Shown here one piece after another: positions 34,445-46,211 of a stretch of 64,000 nt of DNA; positions within the stretch are counted from its first letter, which is position 1, and every line of letters starts with the position of its first letter. The notes beneath the pieces were generated by a model. The model saw only the letters and a program-made list of their open reading frames with translations, searched no databases and was not told the DNA's origin. The DNA comes from Larix kaempferi. Taxonomy: Eukaryota > Streptophyta > Pinopsida > Pinales > Pinaceae. Where the stretch lies: NCBI GenBank assembly GCA_027924585.1, contig BSBM01000608.1, positions 7,256,501 to 7,320,500 on the forward strand, in the 5' to 3' direction. A program made the translations under genes and the position numbers.

Positions 34445-34902
34445 TGTTCGAGTACACAGGGTACTACCAAAGGACTGAACACCAAGAGAAACCACTTCAC
34501 ACAAATAGATCACAGATCAACACACCGATGTTTTGACGTGGTTTAAACCCTCTTGAGGGAAACACTCCACGGCCCCGGCCAAATAGCTTCTACGGGACAA
34601 TTTATTATGCAAAGAAAGAAAGTTACAAATGAGCTTCTCATAATCGATGAACTAAACAATGACCCTCCATGCTCTTTAAATAGAGATCATGGACCAATCG
34701 GGTGTTAAGCCACGGATCAAGGTTAGGTTTGATCTAAGAGAAGTTGAGCCGTCGGATCACTCTATGTCGGAAACATATCGTGACCGTCGGATTAAGTATT
34801 TACAAATGCATACTAATGCATACTAAAGAAACACACTATCCCTAACGGATATATTACACAAGTTGATCTTAACTAACTCCTAAGTGTCTAAATATCCTAA
34901 CA
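34445..34902 (-). repeat. 5' LTR of copia Z
   Basis: 458 bp, same length as 29968-30425 and nearly identical. Flanked on the right by TAGAG, then the continuation of gypsy A integrase. Confidence 0.93.
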
Positions 34903-35241
34903 TAGAGGAAAGACTTCTACACTTGGTTGGATTGGAAGAAGATCGCTTCATCGTAGGCTTTCACCAGCAAGTACAGAAGGACAGATAAAAATCATGGCAT
35001 GATCACCATATCAAGCACAAAATCTTCTAGGTAGGAGACCTTATCCTCCTGTACGGTAGTAAGTTCATGAAATTTCATGGCAAATTTAAACTGCATTGGC
35101 TTGGGCCATATATTGTTATGCATGTTACTAATGATAGTGCAAATCAGTTAGCCACGTTAGCTAGAGACAACTTACTAGGATTGGTTAATGGAAGTAGACT
35201 AAAACCCTACAGGGATAGTCCTACTTCACAGAACCCTCAGT
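34903..35241 (+). pseudogene. Gypsy A integrase C-terminal end
   Basis: Continues the frame broken at 29967: ERLLHLVGLEEDRFIVGFHQ, then VGDLILLYGSKFMKFHGKFK and LHWLGPYIVMHVTND, the C-terminal GPF/Y-type domain of gypsy integrases (here W-L-G-P-Y). It ends SRLKPYRDSPTSQNPQ with a stop near 35240. Confidence 0.9.
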
Positions 35242-35745
35242 GATCAGAGGAGAAGGAAATTTCTAAGTGTCAAGTACAGTTGAAATTGGGCACTAGAAAT
35301 TGAACAGAGTCTGTACACGGTTTTGGTCCAATATGCGAAGTTCGATGGAAAGAATGCATTTACCGTACAACACTAGTAGAGAAGTGAAGCTGTGCAGAAG
35401 AAAAAACGAGAGAGAGAAAACAAAACAAAACAAAAGAGAAGTAGAATTATGCATTTGAGAAGTTCATAATGCAGTTGTGTAGATCAAAGGAAATGCAAAA
35501 AATGCAAAGCTCTAAGATGACACCGCGCTGAGTGGTGACAATCATCCACGCAGTTCGACGCAACACCTCAACATAGCCGTTATACAGTGATTTTGTCGAC
35601 GACCGTTTGAGCATTTAATGCAAAATTAGACATTCTAAAGAATTTAATTAAGGAAATGACCAAAATCCTCGACGGATTTGGCAAACGGACATGACAATTA
35701 ATGCTTATCTAGTTGTTTATGGGTGCGGCTAAGTCTAACTATGCC
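35242..35745 (+). other. Noncoding spacer between integrase and downstream ORF
   Basis: No open frame of note. A-rich segment (ACAAAACAAAACAAAAGAG) around 35420, then ordinary sequence up to the TATA box at 35746. Confidence 0.55.
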
Positions 35746-35753
35746 TATAAATA
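35746..35753 (+). promoter_or_regulatory. Internal TATA box before the downstream ORF of A
   Basis: TATAAATA in ATGCCTATAAATACCGC, about 122 bp before the ATG at 35875 and far from either LTR. Its spacing fits a transcript start near 35780 and a short leader, suggesting that the ORF had its own promoter. Confidence 0.55.
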
Positions 35754-35874
35754 CCGCTAAGTCTTGACTCAAGGGCGTTATAGAAACCTTCAATTTTTTC
35801 TGCAAGCCATAGTCTCAATCTATTTACTGTGAGTGCTAAGTAATTTCGTGAGTCTATAGAGCAAGTTCCAGTGA

Positions 35875-38765
35875 ATGTCTGACAATTCCACTGTTGAGCA
35901 GGAGTCCATAGTTGAGCAGGCTGTGAGGGATTTTAAGCAAACCGGGATTGCAGGGTTGATGAGAACCCCTACCAAGAATGTCATTACAGAAAAAGGACAG
36001 GGTTAACGCCGCTCACCACGACATCTTGCACCAATGCAAATAAAGGGTAAGGAACCCGTAGTCGAGAGAGTAAAATCGAAGGTAATGGGCTCAAAGCTAC
36101 CAGAAGTTACACCAGAGGAAAAAGAGCTACCATTAACCTTAACCTCAGAGTATATTCCTCCGTGTGCAGCATATGCACTGGCTGTAAAGCTTTCCAGAAA
36201 TGCCAGGTATGAAATACCACTGCTGCTGATATCCCATCATGTTAAGCCACAAGAAAATTTGTTGGTCAAGATCACAGATTGCAAGTTCTAGGATTATGAC
36301 TTGTTGCAACAACAAAAGGATCTAGATGAGCCGAAATACCCACAATTTCATCCAAACAGATAAATGTGTTGGAGAATGGACGTGAAAAAAAATCCGCTGC
36401 TAGTAGCACAGATCTAGTTGTCCAAAGTCGTGGAATCGGGGCTTCTAAACCTACTACAGCTTCCACACTTCGACCGGAGTCCAGAATTGAATGCAGTGGT
36501 GCACACACTGATATCGCGAACACACCAAGGTTAAATTTGGCTGGACATAAATGTCAACCTCAACATAGACCTGATCCATAGGATCACGGGGCTAACCATG
36601 TGAGGATATGACCCTAAGAAGTTCTTTGTCGACAAAACCAGAGATAAAGAGATTGTCACGCAGATGAAGGAGGAATATCAAATTCCCAAAGGAAAAAGAG
36701 GGTTTATCACAGATGACTTGAAAGATGATGCTACAAGGTTTGTAGTACAACTGCTCACAGGAAACGTCTTGTGAAAGGCAAGACCGACATAAGTACCAGC
36801 GGGAGCATTTCACCTTGTTGCGAAGAAGGTGCAGGGAGTCAGGTTTAATTGGTGTCAAGATCTGCTGAATGAGTTTCTGGATGATGTCCGCGACACTCAG
36901 GTCAATGGTACTGCTTTTAATTACAGTTGTTTGATGGTGTTGATCGCCTTTGTAGGATGGAAGGATCCAAGGCGTTATGTTGGTCTCACTTCGCTCATCA
37001 ATGACTGCCGAGGACCAAGATATGCAAACCTCTAGGAAAATTTGCAACCAGAGCAATAGCACGCTTCAAATGAAGTATTCCTTACATACTATGAACAACT
37101 GTGCGATGTCATTGTTCACACATCGCGCATCTCGAAAAATGTAACAACAAAGTATATTCACACTTTAAATTTTAAAGCTGACATGCATTTCATTTATATT
37201 TCACCAAAGGCGCAGAAGAAGAATCCAGAATGGTTTGCAAGGAACTATCACCTGGACGAAGCGGGTATTGAACTCATCATGAAGGAATGGCCAAATGAAT
37301 GGAAATTCAAAGGACCAATGGTCATCGAGAGTGAATCAGATGAAAGCACTCCATCCTTGACAAAGATCGTTGAAGAGTTACTGGCAGGAAAAAGAAAGGA
37401 ACTTGAAAGCTCTGTACAGCAGAAGGTACAGAAAAAGAAACAGAAGACCACAAGGGATCCATCAGAAGCAAGGCTGCATGATGATGATCATGAGATCATC
37501 GTGTCCAGGGTCACCGTACATCTAGAAGACATGCTGGCCCTCAAACACAGTAAGAATGAGGAGATTCAAGCAAGTCTACAAAATAATCTCACCACGATGC
37601 AAGGCATAGCGGAAAATATGTAGCAAGTCCAACGCGACTTGGCTCTAGAATCTGAGTCAGAAGGAGGTCAGGGGACACCTCGCAGCCAAAGAAAACACCC
37701 TTATCCCTGACCATGGCACCAAGACCACACATCATTCGCATAGATCCAATAAGTGTAATTTTACCGTGCGATGAAGTAGCTGCGGGCGCGCAGAGAATAG
37801 AACATGTGGACATTGATATCGTTATGTTGCCCGTGGAGGTTCTACATAATCTGCACCTACAGGTTGTGGAGGAAATTCATGATAGAGATATGGTCACTCT
37901 GAACCAACACCATGACTTACAAGCAAACTACATACAGTTATAGGAAGAAAGTGCAAAGAAGGCTGGGGAACTTGATAGTGCACATGAGCAGCGAAGAAGA
38001 ATAGATCAAACTGTCACTTTGGTCTGCGCAAAGATACCAAAATGGGATGAGCAGCCAGAGCTTGCAGACACCATCCTTAAGATCGGCTCGATAGTCAACG
38101 ATCTTAAAGCTGAAATGGAAGACATGGAGATTGATTATAAATCAAATCTTGCCACTTTGGAAGCACAGAATCTCCCAAGGACACCACCAGATCAGTCAAA
38201 ACTTAGAGCATCAGAAGTGAAAGCAGCCGCAGAAAACATATCCGATGAGATAGATAAGTGTCAGAGTCTACTAGATGAACCAGCTAGAGCCTAGAATGCG
38301 CTGCAGGAGGACTCTTAGCTACTATGGGTCCAAACCAATTTACAAGAAAAACAAATAGTGCTAGACGCTCTGAACGCGGAGATGAAGAATCTGCTTCGAA
38401 GAGAGAGACTCCTCTGATTTACGGAAGTCAAATAATTAAAGAGGGAACTTCAAGTGTTAAGAGAACAGGAGGTTGAAACTAGAGAAAAATCACAGCCCCC
38501 ACAAGAAGAAGCTCATGCTATCTCGCAAGAGATTGAAGAAAAGCTGGTAGAAATCCGAGAGTCGGAAAAAATAGTAAAAGAACAGACTCAGGAAGATCTA
38601 ACACCGGATGTGTTAGAAATTGTAAAGGTAGTTGAGAAAGACGCCAAAGACACAGTTGCGAAGCTAACCGCAACTTATCAAAAATTCACTGCAAAGATAG
38701 ATCAGCAATGCGAAGGGAAGCACAGTGAACCTATGGCAAGTGGCTCAGGGATGAGCCACATGTAA
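35875..38765 (+). pseudogene. Extra ORF downstream of integrase in gypsy A (env position), broken
   Basis: ATG at 35875 (MSDNSTVEQESIVEQAV) opens a frame traceable to about 37650, then a frameshift, then to the TGA-free end at 38765, about 960 codons in all, with some ten stops. The N-terminal half holds a conserved-looking domain: DPKKFFVDKTRDKEIVTQMK, KGKRGFITDDL, RFVVQLLTGNVL, VRFNWCQDLLNEFLDDV, LIAFVGWKDPRRYVGL. This resembles accessory ORFs of plant gypsy elements. The C-terminal half is coiled coil (ILKIGSIVNDLKAEMEDMEI and others). I see no signal peptide or transmembrane segment, so envelope function is not supported. Function unknown. Confidence 0.7.
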
Positions 38766-38777
38766 GTGTTAGTGGCC

Positions 38778-40095
38778 TGTTGGGCTAAGCCAAAGTAAGG
38801 AATTTTTGTGCAAGATAGTTTTCAAGATACGAAGTTACAACGCAGCGCAGCAAGCTAAGAGTAACCACGTGACAATGATGTAGCGTTGCAAAGTGCCAAT
38901 TCCACGAAGATCCGGCATGGCAGACTTTTGGACGAAAAACAACATAAGTTCTAGTGAGATCGGTCGGCGATCTATTTTGTGAAAGATGATCTGAGATTCC
39001 CAGGAGGCGGGTAAGGATTGGTGAAGAAGGAAAGCATTCGGTCGCATGAGCAAAAGCAACACTACATGAAATGGGCGCTCAAAACCGTTAGAGAAGGAAC
39101 GATGGATGAAAGCGACCTGTCGGCATGCACTTGGCAGAGGTGCTGAAATTGATGTGAACACGTGCAGTCAGTAGATGTCAGAAGCCAGATACGGCGTTGA
39201 AGGGTGGCCATGACAATGAAGTCGCTATCATATCTCAACAAGTTTTGGTTAATGGGGTAACTGCACCAATTTTGTGTAACCTTAGGGTTTTGGCCCACGT
39301 GCATTGTAACAGACGTTACCTAAGGGAACGAGCTATATAAGGGGCATCTTCTGTAAGAGAAAGGGTTAAGTTGTTGATTGTAGATGAGTATTGATCTCTG
39401 TTGAGAGACTTATTGTAAAACGGCTCTGCAGCTGAGTGTGCAGTGACCTACTGAAGAGAGAAGAGAGTCTACAGCTGAGTGCGCAGATTGGAACTGTTGT
39501 ACCCTTCCCATTGATAATATAACAACAGTTCCTGTGGACGTAGCTCCCATCCTAGGAGCGAACCAGGTTAAATCCTTGTGTTATGTGATTGATTATATGT
39601 GGTTGCTTTGATGAATGGTTCAGTTTTTGTTTATAAGTATAAGTATTTGCTTTCATGTGTAATCTTCGTAAGAATGAATAATAAAAATATATGCTAAGTG
39701 TTGAGTGCATATGAATGAATGTTGAATGTGCAAGAACTTCTGAACATGGTGAATGAATGAGTATTAGAAAAACACTTAAGTCGACGAAGTCTGTATAGTG
39801 CGATTCCCTGAGCACAGCACCGGAAGTGCGCAGTGCATTGTAGTTCGTTGTATAGCATAAGTCCGTAAAATACATAGTATAGTATTCTGGGTGAATGTGT
39901 AATTTGCACTAAGTAAAGTTGGTCGAAGACATATGGTTCTTAAGAGGTAGTGCAATATTTAGTTGCGTTTTCCTATTGTCGAGTATCCATTCTGAGTCGC
40001 GCAGTCCTTGGATGCGCTATTTTATAAGTGTATCCACGAAGTAGGTGGACCTCGCGTAGTCCCCAGTTCGCAGTGCGAGTTCTGTAGCACTCTTC
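38778..40095 (+). repeat. Central LTR shared by gypsy A and A', left part
   Basis: TGTTGGGCTAAGCC...; homologous to 24144-25398 and extends beyond it. Interrupted at 40095/40096 by copia Y; continues at 47455. TATA box at 39334-39340. Its minus-strand open frames match those of the first LTR only because the LTRs are homologous. Confidence 0.85.
39334..39340 (+). promoter_or_regulatory. TATA box in central gypsy LTR
   Basis: TATATAA in CGAGCTATATAAGGGGC, same context as 24697. Confidence 0.72.
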
Positions 40096-40698
40096 TGTTG
40101 AGATATTGTAACTTCAAAGAATATTATATTTGTACTTTATTATTCTGGAGATGTTTCATTCCTCCTTAAAGATCTTATTGTATATCCAGAGATGTTTATT
40201 CCTCCGTCAGATTGTGGTAACTTGGGTTATTAGAATTCCCTAGTGGGGGTCGGCCCTATATGTGTTATGTGGGTCAAAGGGTTAATAGACCACCCTAGAG
40301 GGGTCGGCCCAGTCAGCTGTATTGGGGTATTTAACCCAATGGTTAAATACGATCCTACATGATTTGTGTAAAAGACAAGTCGGAGTAGTGTATAAATAGA
40401 GGAGGTGTATTCCTCATTTTACACACACTCACTCACTTGAGAGTAGCGCACTTGTGGAGGAGAGGTCTGCAATGGTGGAGGAGGAGATCATGTCTTTGGT
40501 TTGCATCTTTGTATATTTCTGGTCATCTATATTGAGGAAGCTTTGATGGGTTTTCTACCCCATGAGGGTTTCCCAGGATAAATCTGTCTCTTGTGTTTAT
40601 GCTGCGCTTGTCGTTTCTTCAGTGATCCTGTATATGCTATTATTGTGAAATGGAATGTAATGCTGCTATTTTATGTCTTAGAATATTAAATCTTCACA
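40096..40698 (+). repeat. 5' LTR of copia Y
   Basis: 603 bp. TATA box TATAAATA at 40391-40398. It contains the two GGGTTATTAGA...GGGTCGGCCC repeats (about 40206 and 40269; the second reads GGGTTAATAGACCACC), also seen in X LTRs. Confidence 0.95.
40391..40398 (+). promoter_or_regulatory. TATA box in Y 5' LTR
   Basis: TATAAATA in GTGTATAAATAGAGG; the same in the 3' LTR at 47145. Confidence 0.75.
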
Positions 40699-40710
40699 TG
40701 GTATCAGAGC
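40699..40710 (+). other. Primer-binding site of copia Y
   Basis: TGGTATCAGAGC directly after the LTR CA. Confidence 0.95.
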
Positions 40711-41375
40711 TAACCTGAAGGAAGGCAATGTATGGCACTTACGACACTTGCTTCACTTGCGACAATTTGAAGGTTTGGGTTTTACATAGCAAAAACCAGT
40801 CATCGTGGAACTTTCGCTATAAATACATTTTGGCAAAATTTCAGGATCTGAAACCTTTTCAGGTCGTATATAATATCCCCAGGTACCTTGTGTCCAAAGG
40901 GCACCCTCATATTCATTGTACTTTGTGATTTATGATCAGTACAAGTTAGGGTTTCTGCCTCTTTCAGATCTCAGTCAAAATCAGGTGACCTAGGAAAAAA
41001 AGGTCATAACTTGGGCTAGGAAGGTCCAAATTAAATTTCATAAAAAGTGATAGGTAGTACACAGACTGTACTATCTCAAGAAAATTTTTCAGAGGCTGAA
41101 GTTGAACCAGTGACACGTGGCACGCCGTACAAGTTCGCTCTCTTGTTTTATCCCATAAACAAGTCACGTTGCGACACTTGGCATAAATCTCTCTCAGAAA
41201 ATCCAATTGAGGTCAGACCTATCGGGATGGAAAGATGACAGGTCAGGATACCACAAAAAAAAATTTCAGACCCTGTGGAGTTTAAAGTTCGGAGTTACAG
41301 CAGAAACAACCAGGTACATAATTCTGTCAAAACAAAATTATTTTTGGAGCACCTTCATTCATGGCTTCCGGAATA
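40711..41375 (+). other. Copia Y leader, no gene
   Basis: Long leader with short open frames only; none has a recognisable domain. Confidence 0.5.
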
Positions 41376-41686
41376 TAGGGTTTCGGAGAAAGTTATAATT
41401 TTTGGAATCGGAATCCACGGCTGAATGCTACTTAGGAAAATCGAAATTTAGAGACCAAGATCGAATTTTTTGGTTGGGTAGAAGACCGGGCTTGATCAAA
41501 CCCCATTTCGGGATTTTGATCGGAAAGATGGAAAATTAGGGCTTCAGCAAAAGTTGGAATTTTTGAAGTCTGTAACCACGGCTGGAAGCTCCTCAGAAAA
41601 ATAAGAGTTTAGAGCCTTGGATCGAACCTTTTGATTGGGAAGAAGGGTGGGCTTCATCAAACCCTAGTTAGGGATCCTGTACAGAA
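41376..41686 (+). repeat. Leader direct repeat, two units (Y)
   Basis: Units near 41376-41513 and 41530-41686 share AGGGTTTC/AGGGCTTC, GTTGGAATTTTTG, CCACGGCTG, TTTAGAG, TTGGGxAGAAG and ATCAAACCC. They correspond to the repeat at 373-670 in X1. Confidence 0.78.
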
Positions 41687-41867
41687 GATCCAGAAGGTTT
41701 CAAAGGCAATTTTGAGGGGTCAAATTTTGGAGATTTCAAAATTGAAGTATGCCAGTTTGATCAGCTCAGCAAGACACATCCTTCCATCCATTCAGAAGTG
41801 TGAAAGTCAAAGATTGAATTTTTAGGGTTTTTCTAGCAAACCCTAATCAAGCTCCAGATCAAGTTTT

Positions 41868-41942
41868 AGGGGGAGTTGAGGCTAATGCCTTACATAAGAA
41901 GACTACAAGAAGTCTCGACAGGTATGACTTAAGGAGGTTCAG
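41868..41942 (+). pseudogene. Trace of copia gag (Y)
   Basis: Only about 75 bp align with X1 gag (GAGGCTAATGCCTTACATAA against GAGACTAAGGCTTCACACAA), ending in GACAGGTATGACTTA as in X1. The rest of gag has been deleted. Confidence 0.55.
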
Positions 41943-43214
41943 GTATGTCTTGAAATATGATTCCTGATTAAGTTCATAATGTGTTTGTCTTCATATTATT
42001 TATTAGTACAATCTTGATTAATGTTAGAATTGTCTTATCACCCTAGTAACAGTATGAATGCATGTGAATGATTGAAGACATTCATTGATTAGGGCTATAT
42101 GATTGTACTAATGCATTATGGTGTTGTATGAGGTTGATGTTGTCTGCTAACAAGATACAGGTACATCACGAAAGACAAATCAAGTTCCATGACCATGACA
42201 ACATAATATTTGATCACATAGAAGTTCTACTTACGAGGTATGTATGAATTTGTTCTATTATGCTTAACTTATGAGATATGCAGGTTCCAGCATAGGATCT
42301 CTAAATCATTGAAGAGAACAAAGAAGATATTGATTAGGTATGTTAGACATAACTAAGCAGGTATACTAATCCAGGTATGTTTTCCTATGTCATGTTAGAA
42401 TCTTACCTTGTGTTAGGATCCCTTATATAAGTATACTTGGTATGATTGGTTATGCTTATTCATAAAGTTAATCAAGGGTTTATGCACATTATGTCTCTTA
42501 TCTTGATTGATGATTTAACTAACCAGAAGAGTCCCATGATCAAACAAGAATATGCATGAGTAAAAGAAGACTTCCCTGAAACCCTGAATACTAATGATCA
42601 TGACTATACATATTCAAGATTATTTAGAATTATAATGTTTTTGATAATATTGAGAATATACTAATGAATGTATGTTTGTGCATGAGATCATGAGGATGAC
42701 ACTAGTGCACACTTGAGCATGCACAGTGGTACAAAATGAGTAGAAGTTCAAAAGACATATAGAAGATCAAGCGGGAGGCAACCACACAAACATAAAAGAT
42801 AAGTATTTGAGTTGTTATTTCAAATAGTAAATGATATTGCTTGTATGCATATTTGTATTCCTAGAATATATCATACTGAGTGTAAACATTCATAAAGCAT
42901 TGAACAATATACTACTAAAATGCATATGATTGGTAAGTTGGACAAACATTCCATTGTTGCTTGTCTAGAATGAAACCTCTTTGCTGACATGCTGAGAGCT
43001 GTACACACTCTCGATAGTATGTTCTGGTAGAGATGGAAGGCATCTAGATAGCCACTGTATGCATACAGGATATGGAAAAGTGTTGTGCCAAAGTATTGGT
43101 CAAGATAGTTGCATAACTATGTAAATGATATATGTATGCATAATAGGTTATCATGTCAACATGATTTCATGATTATGAAGTATTACTAATCATGTACTTA
43201 ATTTTGATATGTAG
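41943..43214 (+). other. Intron-like noncoding segment between gag and RT (Y)
   Basis: Starts CAG|GTATGTCTTGAAATATGA and ends ATATGTAG, 1272 bp. Homologous to 1606-2920 of X1 over most of its length with insertions and deletions. No integrase or protease motif in any frame. Confidence 0.55.
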
Positions 43215-44640
43215 AAAAGATCATGAAGAATGATGAACACCGAACAAGTGATGGATGTTCAACAAGAAGATTTACAAATCAAACAAAATATAGAAGGCTC
43301 ATTACTAAAAGATTCTCTTAGAAAGAGGAAGAGAATCATGACAAGATGTTTGCTCCAAGTGGATAGATAAGACCATTCTCTTAATGGTGTAATTAAAGAA
43401 GAAGTGTGAATCAGGTTCTGTATGGGTACCCAGGATTGGTAATCAATTGATGAGCTTAATGATCATCATGGGTGATGTGGATCTCAACCTTTGCTACAAG
43501 GTTGAATATGGCTTCTATACACATATGACATGGATGCAAGAAGGAACTCACCACGGAGTTCGAATGATTTTGAGGCTCATATCAGTAGACCCATCTGACG
43601 AGAGATGGCACAGATAGATATGCAGAAGATCACTCAATGCAGAGTGTGAATGATGGACAATTGATAGCTTCTTGACAAAGCTTGGGCTTTACCAGAAGTA
43701 AAGTTGATCCTAACCTTTACCTTAAGGTTGTGGATGATGAACCTATCATACCATTATTATATGATGATGATCTCTTTCTGACAAGGAATGAGAAACAGAT
43801 CATGAAAAGGAAGAAGAAGATGGCTGCAGAAATGAAAATGAAAGATCTCAAATTGATGCATTACTTCCTAGGCCTGGAAGTATGGCAAGGATCAGAAGGA
43901 ATCTTTCTCAACCAGGGAAAGTATGTTGAGAAATATTAAAAGGACTTGATGTGTTGGAATGGCCACTCTCATGGATTCCAACTTGAAGTTGTTAGCAGAT
44001 GACTCATCAGAGTTAGTGGATATAACTCTGTACAGACAAATTATTGAGTCGTTAATGTGTCTAATGAATACTAGGTCATATATATGCTTTGCTGTAAACA
44101 CCTTGAGTCAGTATCTAGTGGAAACTAGATGTGTTCACCTATTAGTTGCAAAGCATGTGATGAGGTAACTAAAGGATACGATAGAGTTTGATCTATGTTA
44201 TCTTAGAGATCATGACTTCAGATGGCTACACAGATGTTGATTGAGGAGAAAGTGTATCAGACAATAAGAGAACATCGAGAAGATGTTATTATCTGGGATC
44301 AACCATGATCTTGTGGTTTAGCAGGAAGCAGTCTAGTGTGGCTCTCAACACAAGCGGAATATATGGCTGCTTGCTCTGCTAGTTATGAAGTAGTATGGCT
44401 TCAGGATTGTTTGACTTAGAGATAGACCCAACTGTGATCCTATGTGACAAACAGAGTTGTACCAAAATGGCAGAGAATCCAGTGTTCCATGATAAGTCAA
44501 AGCACATAGAGATCTAACATTTCTATATACAAGATATGGTGCAGAAAGGAAATAATGTTCGAATTTGTAACAAGTTACCAATGTACTAACCAAACCTCTA
44601 CCGATCCGATGTACTAACCAAACCTCTACCTCAAGTAAAG
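43215..44640 (+). pseudogene. Copia RT-RNase H, strongly decayed (Y)
   Basis: Recognisable blocks are GFTRSKVDPNLYLKV, then LLYDDDLFLT (catalytic YVDD changed to YDDD), LKLMHYFLGLEVWQGSEGIF, and at 43959-44168 VDITLYRQIIESLMCLMNTR and CFAVNTLSQYLVE. The first half of RT is largely lost, and RNase H (44170-44640) survives only as scraps such as a KQSSVAL-like word. At the two places where X1 has TAG (3683, 4142), Y retains CAA or CAG. Confidence 0.85.
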
Positions 44641-44799
44641 TTTTTCGAGAAAAACTTAATATAGTTTAGAAGGACCCTCTCGAAAGGGGGAGTGATGTGA
44701 TCACTTATGATGAGATTGCCCACATCGACAGTGAGGTCGATGATGTAGATACCTATATTGGTGATGCCGACAGAGAGGTTGGTGGATGGTCCTTAGACA

Positions 44800-45520
44800 G
44801 CGTCTAAGGTGTCTCCGAGAAAGAAGAGGCATTGCATCATCCTTGAACACATGTTCTAAAAGGAGCCGTAGACAGATGTCTTCGAGAATGAAGTCCTTCA
44901 TGGACATGTGAGGATTGAATCATCCTTGGATTTCAGTCCTAAAGTGAGCTGTAGACAGATGTCTTCGAGAATGAAGTCCTTCATGGACATGTGAAGATTG
45001 AATCATCATTGGATTTCAGTCCTAAAGTGAGCCGTAGACAGATGTCTTCGAGAATGAAGTCCTTCGTGGACATGTGAGGATTGAATCATCCTTAGATTTT
45101 AGTCTTAAATTGATCCGTAGACAGATGTCTTCGAGAATGAAGTCCTTCATGGACATGTGAGGATTGAATCATCCTTGGATTTCAGTCCTAAAGTGAGCCG
45201 TAGAAAGATGTCTCCGAGAAAAAAGAAGGATTGCACCATCCTTGAACACATGTTCTAAAAGGAACCGTGAACAGATGTCTTTGAGAATGAAGTCCTTGGT
45301 GGACATGTGAGGATTGGGTCATCCCTGGACTTCAGTCCTAAAAGAGAGTCGTAGACAAGATGTCTCCGAGAATGAAGTCCTGAATGAACAGGTGGGGGAT
45401 TGTATCTTCCCTGGACTTTGGTACCAGAATTGAGCCATAGACTGGGTCTCCGATAATGAAGTCCTAAATGAACAGGTAGGGGATTGTATCTTCCCCGGAC
45501 TTAGGTCCCAGAATTGATCC
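44800..45520 (+). repeat. 83-bp tandem repeat (Y 3' UTR)
   Basis: TTCGAGAATGAAGTCCTTC recurs at 44881, 44964, 45047 and 45130, exactly 83 bp apart; more degenerate units follow to about 45520. Confidence 0.93.
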
Positions 45521-45539
45521 GTAGACTAATATCTCCAAG

Positions 45540-45775
45540 AATTGAAGATAGGACTGCATCGTCCCTGGACCTCGGTTCAAAATGTACGTGAGAGGACTGC
45601 ATCATCAGTGAACTGGGTTCAAAATGTACGTGATGGGATTGCATCATCCCTAGACATGAGACTTGTCTTAAAGGTACGTGTGAGGACTGCATCGTTCATG
45701 AACTGGGTTCAAAATGTACGTGATGGGATTGCATCGTCCCTAGACATGAGACTTGTCTTAAAGTGATAAGGATTG
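45540..45775 (+). repeat. 90-bp tandem repeat (Y 3' UTR)
   Basis: TGATGGGATTGCATC occurs at 45631 and 45721, each followed by CTAGACATGAGACTTGTCTT; an earlier partial unit starts near 45545. Confidence 0.85.
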
Positions 45776-45944
45776 ATCATCCTGGAACTTGATCTGGATT
45801 GTATCATCCATGGACCTATGTCCTAAAGAGAGCAGGATTGATCATCCTATAATATGATCGTGTGTGTTGCAGGGTATGCTGCTATTATCACTAATGAGGA
45901 TACTTGTATTGATGTATTGATACTTGTATTGATGATAGTACATG

Positions 45945-46170
45945 CTTTTGATGATAGATGTATTAGTGAGAATACATGCTTTTGATGATAGATGTATTAG
46001 TGAGAATACATGCTTCTGATGATAGATGTATTAGTGAGAATACATGCTTCTGATGATAGATGTATTAGTGAGAATACATGCTTTTGATGATATATGTATT
46101 AGTAAGAATACATGTTTTGATGATAGATGTATTGGTGAGAATACATACTTTTGATGATACATGTATTGAT
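45945..46170 (+). repeat. 34-bp tandem repeat (Y 3' UTR)
   Basis: TATTAGTGAGAATACATGCT recurs at 45961, 45995, 46029 and 46063, with further degenerate copies to about 46165. Confidence 0.93.
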
Positions 46171-46211
46171 TAATGTACTTGTATGGTTGAGGATACTTGT
46201 ACTTGTATTGA

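Larger units (their letters stand above)
29968..34902 (-). mobile_element. Ty1/copia element Z, minus strand
   Basis: Two 458-bp LTRs (29968-30425 and 34445-34902), both TGTTCGAGTACAC...CCTAACA, differ at only about a dozen positions by eye, so this is a fairly young insertion. The PBS is at 34444-34433 (reverse of TGGTATCAGAGC) and the polypurine tract near 30426-30437. Target duplication: TAGAA (29963-29967) against TAGAG (34903-34907), one mismatch. Only RT-RNase H is left inside; gag, protease and integrase are missing. A 2-kb unit is inserted in the RT-RNase H region. Confidence 0.93.

Noticed and set aside
35875-38765. Calling the post-integrase ORF an envelope gene
   Set aside because: No signal peptide, transmembrane segment or cleavage motif is visible; only its position is env-like.
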